DNA of 7,362 bases from Methanomassiliicoccaceae archaeon. GTDB lineage: Archaea; Thermoplasmatota; Thermoplasmata; Methanomassiliicoccales; Methanomethylophilaceae. The stretch lies in NCBI GenBank assembly GCA_031260545.1, contig JAIRJQ010000119.1, forward strand, positions 1 through 7,362, in the 5' to 3' direction. Below the pieces are notes generated by a model that did no database searches, was not told the DNA's origin, and saw only the letters and a list, made by a program, of their open reading frames with translations. Positions 6,217 through 7,362 of this stretch are shown piece after piece (within the stretch, counting starts at the first letter, position 1; each line of letters starts with the position of its first letter). The position numbers and the translations under genes are program-made.

Positions 6217-6924
6217 TTATTCTTCAGCTTTCTCGGCCGGAGCTTCCTCGGGTGCTGCCGCCTCGGCGGGAGCTTCCTCGGGTTCATCCTTGGCCGAGAC
6301 GCTGTCAATTATCGATTCCGGGTCGCCTTCGCCGAAGGAACGGACCTCAGATTTCCTTACCTCGATGCGTTTGACAGGGATAACGCAGCGGCAGGCTCTT
6401 GCGAGTTCCTTTGCCATCTCGCCGGACACGATCATCTTGACTATCTCGGATAATGACATTTCGGTGCCCATTTTCATTAACGTTTCGCCGAGGAGCTGTC
6501 TTATCGCTTCCTCCTGCGCCGTCTGAATTCTTTTTTCTGCGATGGACATCGGTTTTATGCGTATCGTGAAGTTATCTTTCGTAACAACGTCAACAACATG
6601 GTCCGTTTTTGTTTTCTTTCGCCTTGTGAGCCTTCTTACGTAATCGCTCGTGAGATCATGACCGATGAACGTTGTCCTTGCGGTGTGCCCGTCGATGCTT
6701 GATATTTTGAATTTGAGCTTTATGTGCATCTTCGAAAAGTCGCCTGTGAGTTCCTGAACGGTCACTTCCGATGTTCTGCCGATGAGATTGGCCGGATCCG
6801 CGCTTGGCGTCTCTCCTATCTCGATCTCATTGAACATGCGCGGTGCGTGCACCTTGTACCATTCTTTTGCTTTCCACTTGTCCTTTATCTTACGGGACGT
6901 ACCTTTCGTTTTCTTTCCTGCCAT
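6217..6924 (-). CDS. rps3ae: Small ribosomal subunit protein eS1 (S3Ae)
   Basis: A 235-residue protein of the archaeal/eukaryotic eS1 family, a component of the 30S platform near the mRNA exit. Diagnostic segments are KDKWKAKEWYKVHAP at 14-28, IGRTSEVTVQELTGDFSKMH at 48-67, and GHDLTSDYVRRLTRRKKTKT at 88-107. Length is slightly above the core family because of a C-terminal tail from about residue 213, rich in Glu, Ala and Pro, encoded by an imperfect DNA repeat. The ATG at 6924 has a GAGGG site 7-8 nt upstream. A TATA-like box lies about 50 nt upstream. The elongator tRNA-Met follows on the same strand. Confidence 0.97.
   Translation of the reverse strand: MAGKKTKGTSRKIKDKWKAKEWYKVHAPRMFNEIEIGETPSADPANLIGRTSEVTVQELTGDFSKMHIKLKFKISSIDGHTARTTFIGHDLTSDYVRRLTRRKKTKTDHVVDVVTKDNFTIRIKPMSIAEKRIQTAQEEAIRQLLGETLMKMGTEMSLSEIVKMIVSGEMAKELARACRCVIPVKRIEVRKSEVRSFGEGDPESIIDSVSAKDEPEEAPAEAAAPEEAPAEKAEE
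6239..6282. repeat. 30-nt-spaced repeat encoding the eS1 acidic tail
   Basis: The 14-mer GGAGCTTCCTCGGG occurs at 6239-6252 and again at 6269-6282. On the coding strand it produces the EEAPA repeats of the eS1 C-terminus. It is low-complexity coding sequence, likely prone to slippage between strains. Confidence 0.8.
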
Positions 6925-6969
6925 TAGCTTCCCTCTTGGGTCCGAGTATGACCGCTGATTATCTGAATG

Positions 6970-6977
6970 TATTAAAA
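6970..6977 (-). promoter_or_regulatory. TATA-like promoter of eS1
   Basis: TTTTAATA on the minus strand, with purine-rich AAAGA upstream as a possible BRE, predicts transcription start near 6948. That leaves a leader of about 24 nt containing the GAGGG ribosome binding site. Confidence 0.5.
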
Positions 6978-7020
6978 TCTTTGTTCATCCGAATTTCTTT
7001 TTCTGATTGAAATGACACCT

Positions 7021-7026
7021 AAAAAA
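7021..7026 (-). terminator. T6 run between the right-hand gene and eS1
   Basis: Six Ts in the minus-strand context TCCTTTTTTAGG, upstream of the eS1 promoter. It could end transcripts entering from the minus-strand gene at the right. A shorter T5 run on the same strand at 7181-7185 is closer to that gene's stop and could serve equally well. Confidence 0.3.
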
Positions 7027-7095
7027 GGACATGGCCAGTATGTTTTTTGTTATCACTTCATGGAATTTATTATACAATTTGGTTGGTACCGCTTG

Positions 7096-7104
7096 TATAT
7101 AATA
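7096..7104 (+). promoter_or_regulatory. Plus-strand TATA box in front of the candidate RNA
   Basis: TATATAATA is centred near 7100, which predicts a transcription start near 7125. No protein start lies at that distance. The predicted start coincides with the 5' side of the closing stem of the structured region. Confidence 0.45.
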
Positions 7105-7125
7105 TTATTCCGATTGTGCTAACTA

Positions 7126-7274
7126 TTGTCTTATCAAGGGACTTCGTGAACACTCCTGTCAAACGTGATGCGGGGGTGTGAAAAAGACTGAACGATGGGA
7201 ACCTCATTCGCCCGGCTGGTGAAACAATGAGGAAATGTGATAAGTACGAGGGCACCTACCAATCACCCTTTTTT
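7126..7274 (+). ncRNA. Candidate structured noncoding RNA, family not recognised
   Basis: This stretch has no convincing protein gene but strong pairing potential. CTTATCA at 7130-7136 pairs with TGATAAG at 7238-7244 and can be extended outward past a bulged T to 7126/7249. Inside it, hairpin 1 pairs 7150-7159 with 7170-7179 (10 bp, three of them G-U). Hairpin 2 pairs CCTCATT at 7202-7208 with AATGAGG at 7226-7232 and has a small GCC/GGT inner stem. The G-U pairs would be A-C mismatches on the other strand, so the plus strand is favoured. A TATA box sits 25 nt before the stem and a T6 run follows at 7269-7274, inside the 3' end of the opposing gene. It does not match tRNA, 5S, SRP, RNase P or a riboswitch that I recognise. 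The fold was made by eye. Confidence 0.4.
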
Positions 7275-7362
7275 CCGAGATCCATCAGATCTTGTTTGCT
7301 GAATATCTCCATTTTGTTCTTACTCAGAGAAGGAGCAGCGAACAGTTCGACGGTTTTATTGC
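7256..7362 (-). CDS. C-terminal fragment of an unrecognised protein (runs off the right edge)
   Basis: The last 35 codons of a minus-strand frame ending in TAG at 7258-7256. The visible peptide contains ELFAAPSLSKNKMEIFSK and ends LMDLGKKGDW, with balanced amino acid composition and codons like the neighbouring genes. It is too short to assign. The plus-strand frame over the same bases is also open to the edge (from 7227) but is Ser/Leu/Ile-rich and less protein-like. The gene would converge with the candidate RNA. Confidence 0.5.
   Translation of the reverse strand, partial: NKTVELFAAPSLSKNKMEIFSKQDLMDLGKKGDW
7269..7274 (+). terminator. T6 run downstream of the candidate RNA
   Basis: CCCTTTTTTCC on the plus strand, 20 nt after the closing stem, is a plausible oligo-T terminator for the candidate RNA. 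It lies opposite Gly-Lys-Lys-Gly codons of the minus-strand gene, so the run may simply reflect coding sequence. Confidence 0.35.

Noticed and set aside
7066..7074. Minus-strand TATA-like TATAATAAA upstream of eS1
   Set aside because: A T6 run at 7021-7026 follows closely, and the box at 6970-6977 has a better distance to eS1. AT-rich spacer sequence gives such matches by chance.
7166..7193. C/D-box-like guide RNA (GTGATGC followed by CTGA)
   Set aside because: The C box is imperfect, the spacing to CTGA is too long, and no good C'/D pair follows. The hairpins explain the region better.
7070..7255. 61-residue minus-strand open frame in the right intergenic region
   Set aside because: The composition is not protein-like, no ribosome binding site is seen, and it covers the inverted repeats of the candidate RNA.
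1..7362. CRISPR array, insertion sequence or integrated element
   Set aside because: No spaced direct repeats, transposase or integrase frames were found. The only tandem repeats are Sel1 coding units and the eS1 tail.

Overview
The window reads as chromosomal DNA of a euryarchaeon. The evidence is eS1 (S3Ae), eL37 and LSm genes, a tRNA-Met with a bulge-helix-bulge intron, TATA boxes about 25 nt upstream of starts, and an ArsA ATPase with an HSP20-like tail. The eS1 sequence and overall style suggest Thermoplasmata, possibly Methanomassiliicoccales. That placement is an inference from family resemblance, not from a search.

Left part (1-545, minus strand): a compact LSm - eL37 - purF operon, with purF running off the left edge. 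A divergent intergenic region (about 546-676) carries promoters for LSm and for a plus-strand Sel1-repeat protein (677-1438), which has six exact-length 36-residue repeats. Its start is best placed at an apparently leaderless ATG rather than at the upstream TTG/ATG codons.

Middle part (1435-5976, minus strand): five genes, each overlapping the next by 4 or 8 nt, read in the order ArsA-like ATPase, unknown 141-aa charged protein, AMMECR1, dihydroorotase (pyrC), and a YkgJ-type Cys-cluster protein with a long unassigned C-terminal region. The tight overlaps imply one translationally coupled transcript. Its last gene and the Sel1 gene converge and share the four bases of their stop codons (TTAA).

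Right part (6077-7362): eS1 is followed by an intron-containing elongator tRNA-Met on the same strand. Upstream of eS1 lies a 331-nt stretch without a convincing protein gene. It contains a plus-strand TATA box, a long-range closing stem, two internal hairpins and a downstream T-run, together a candidate unannotated structured RNA of roughly 125-150 nt. The 3' end of an unrecognised minus-strand gene enters from the right edge.

Functionally the window is mostly core information processing (translation, RNA chaperone, tRNA) and nucleotide biosynthesis (PurF, PyrC). The least understood parts are the ArsA/unknown/AMMECR1/YkgJ operon and the putative RNA at the right.
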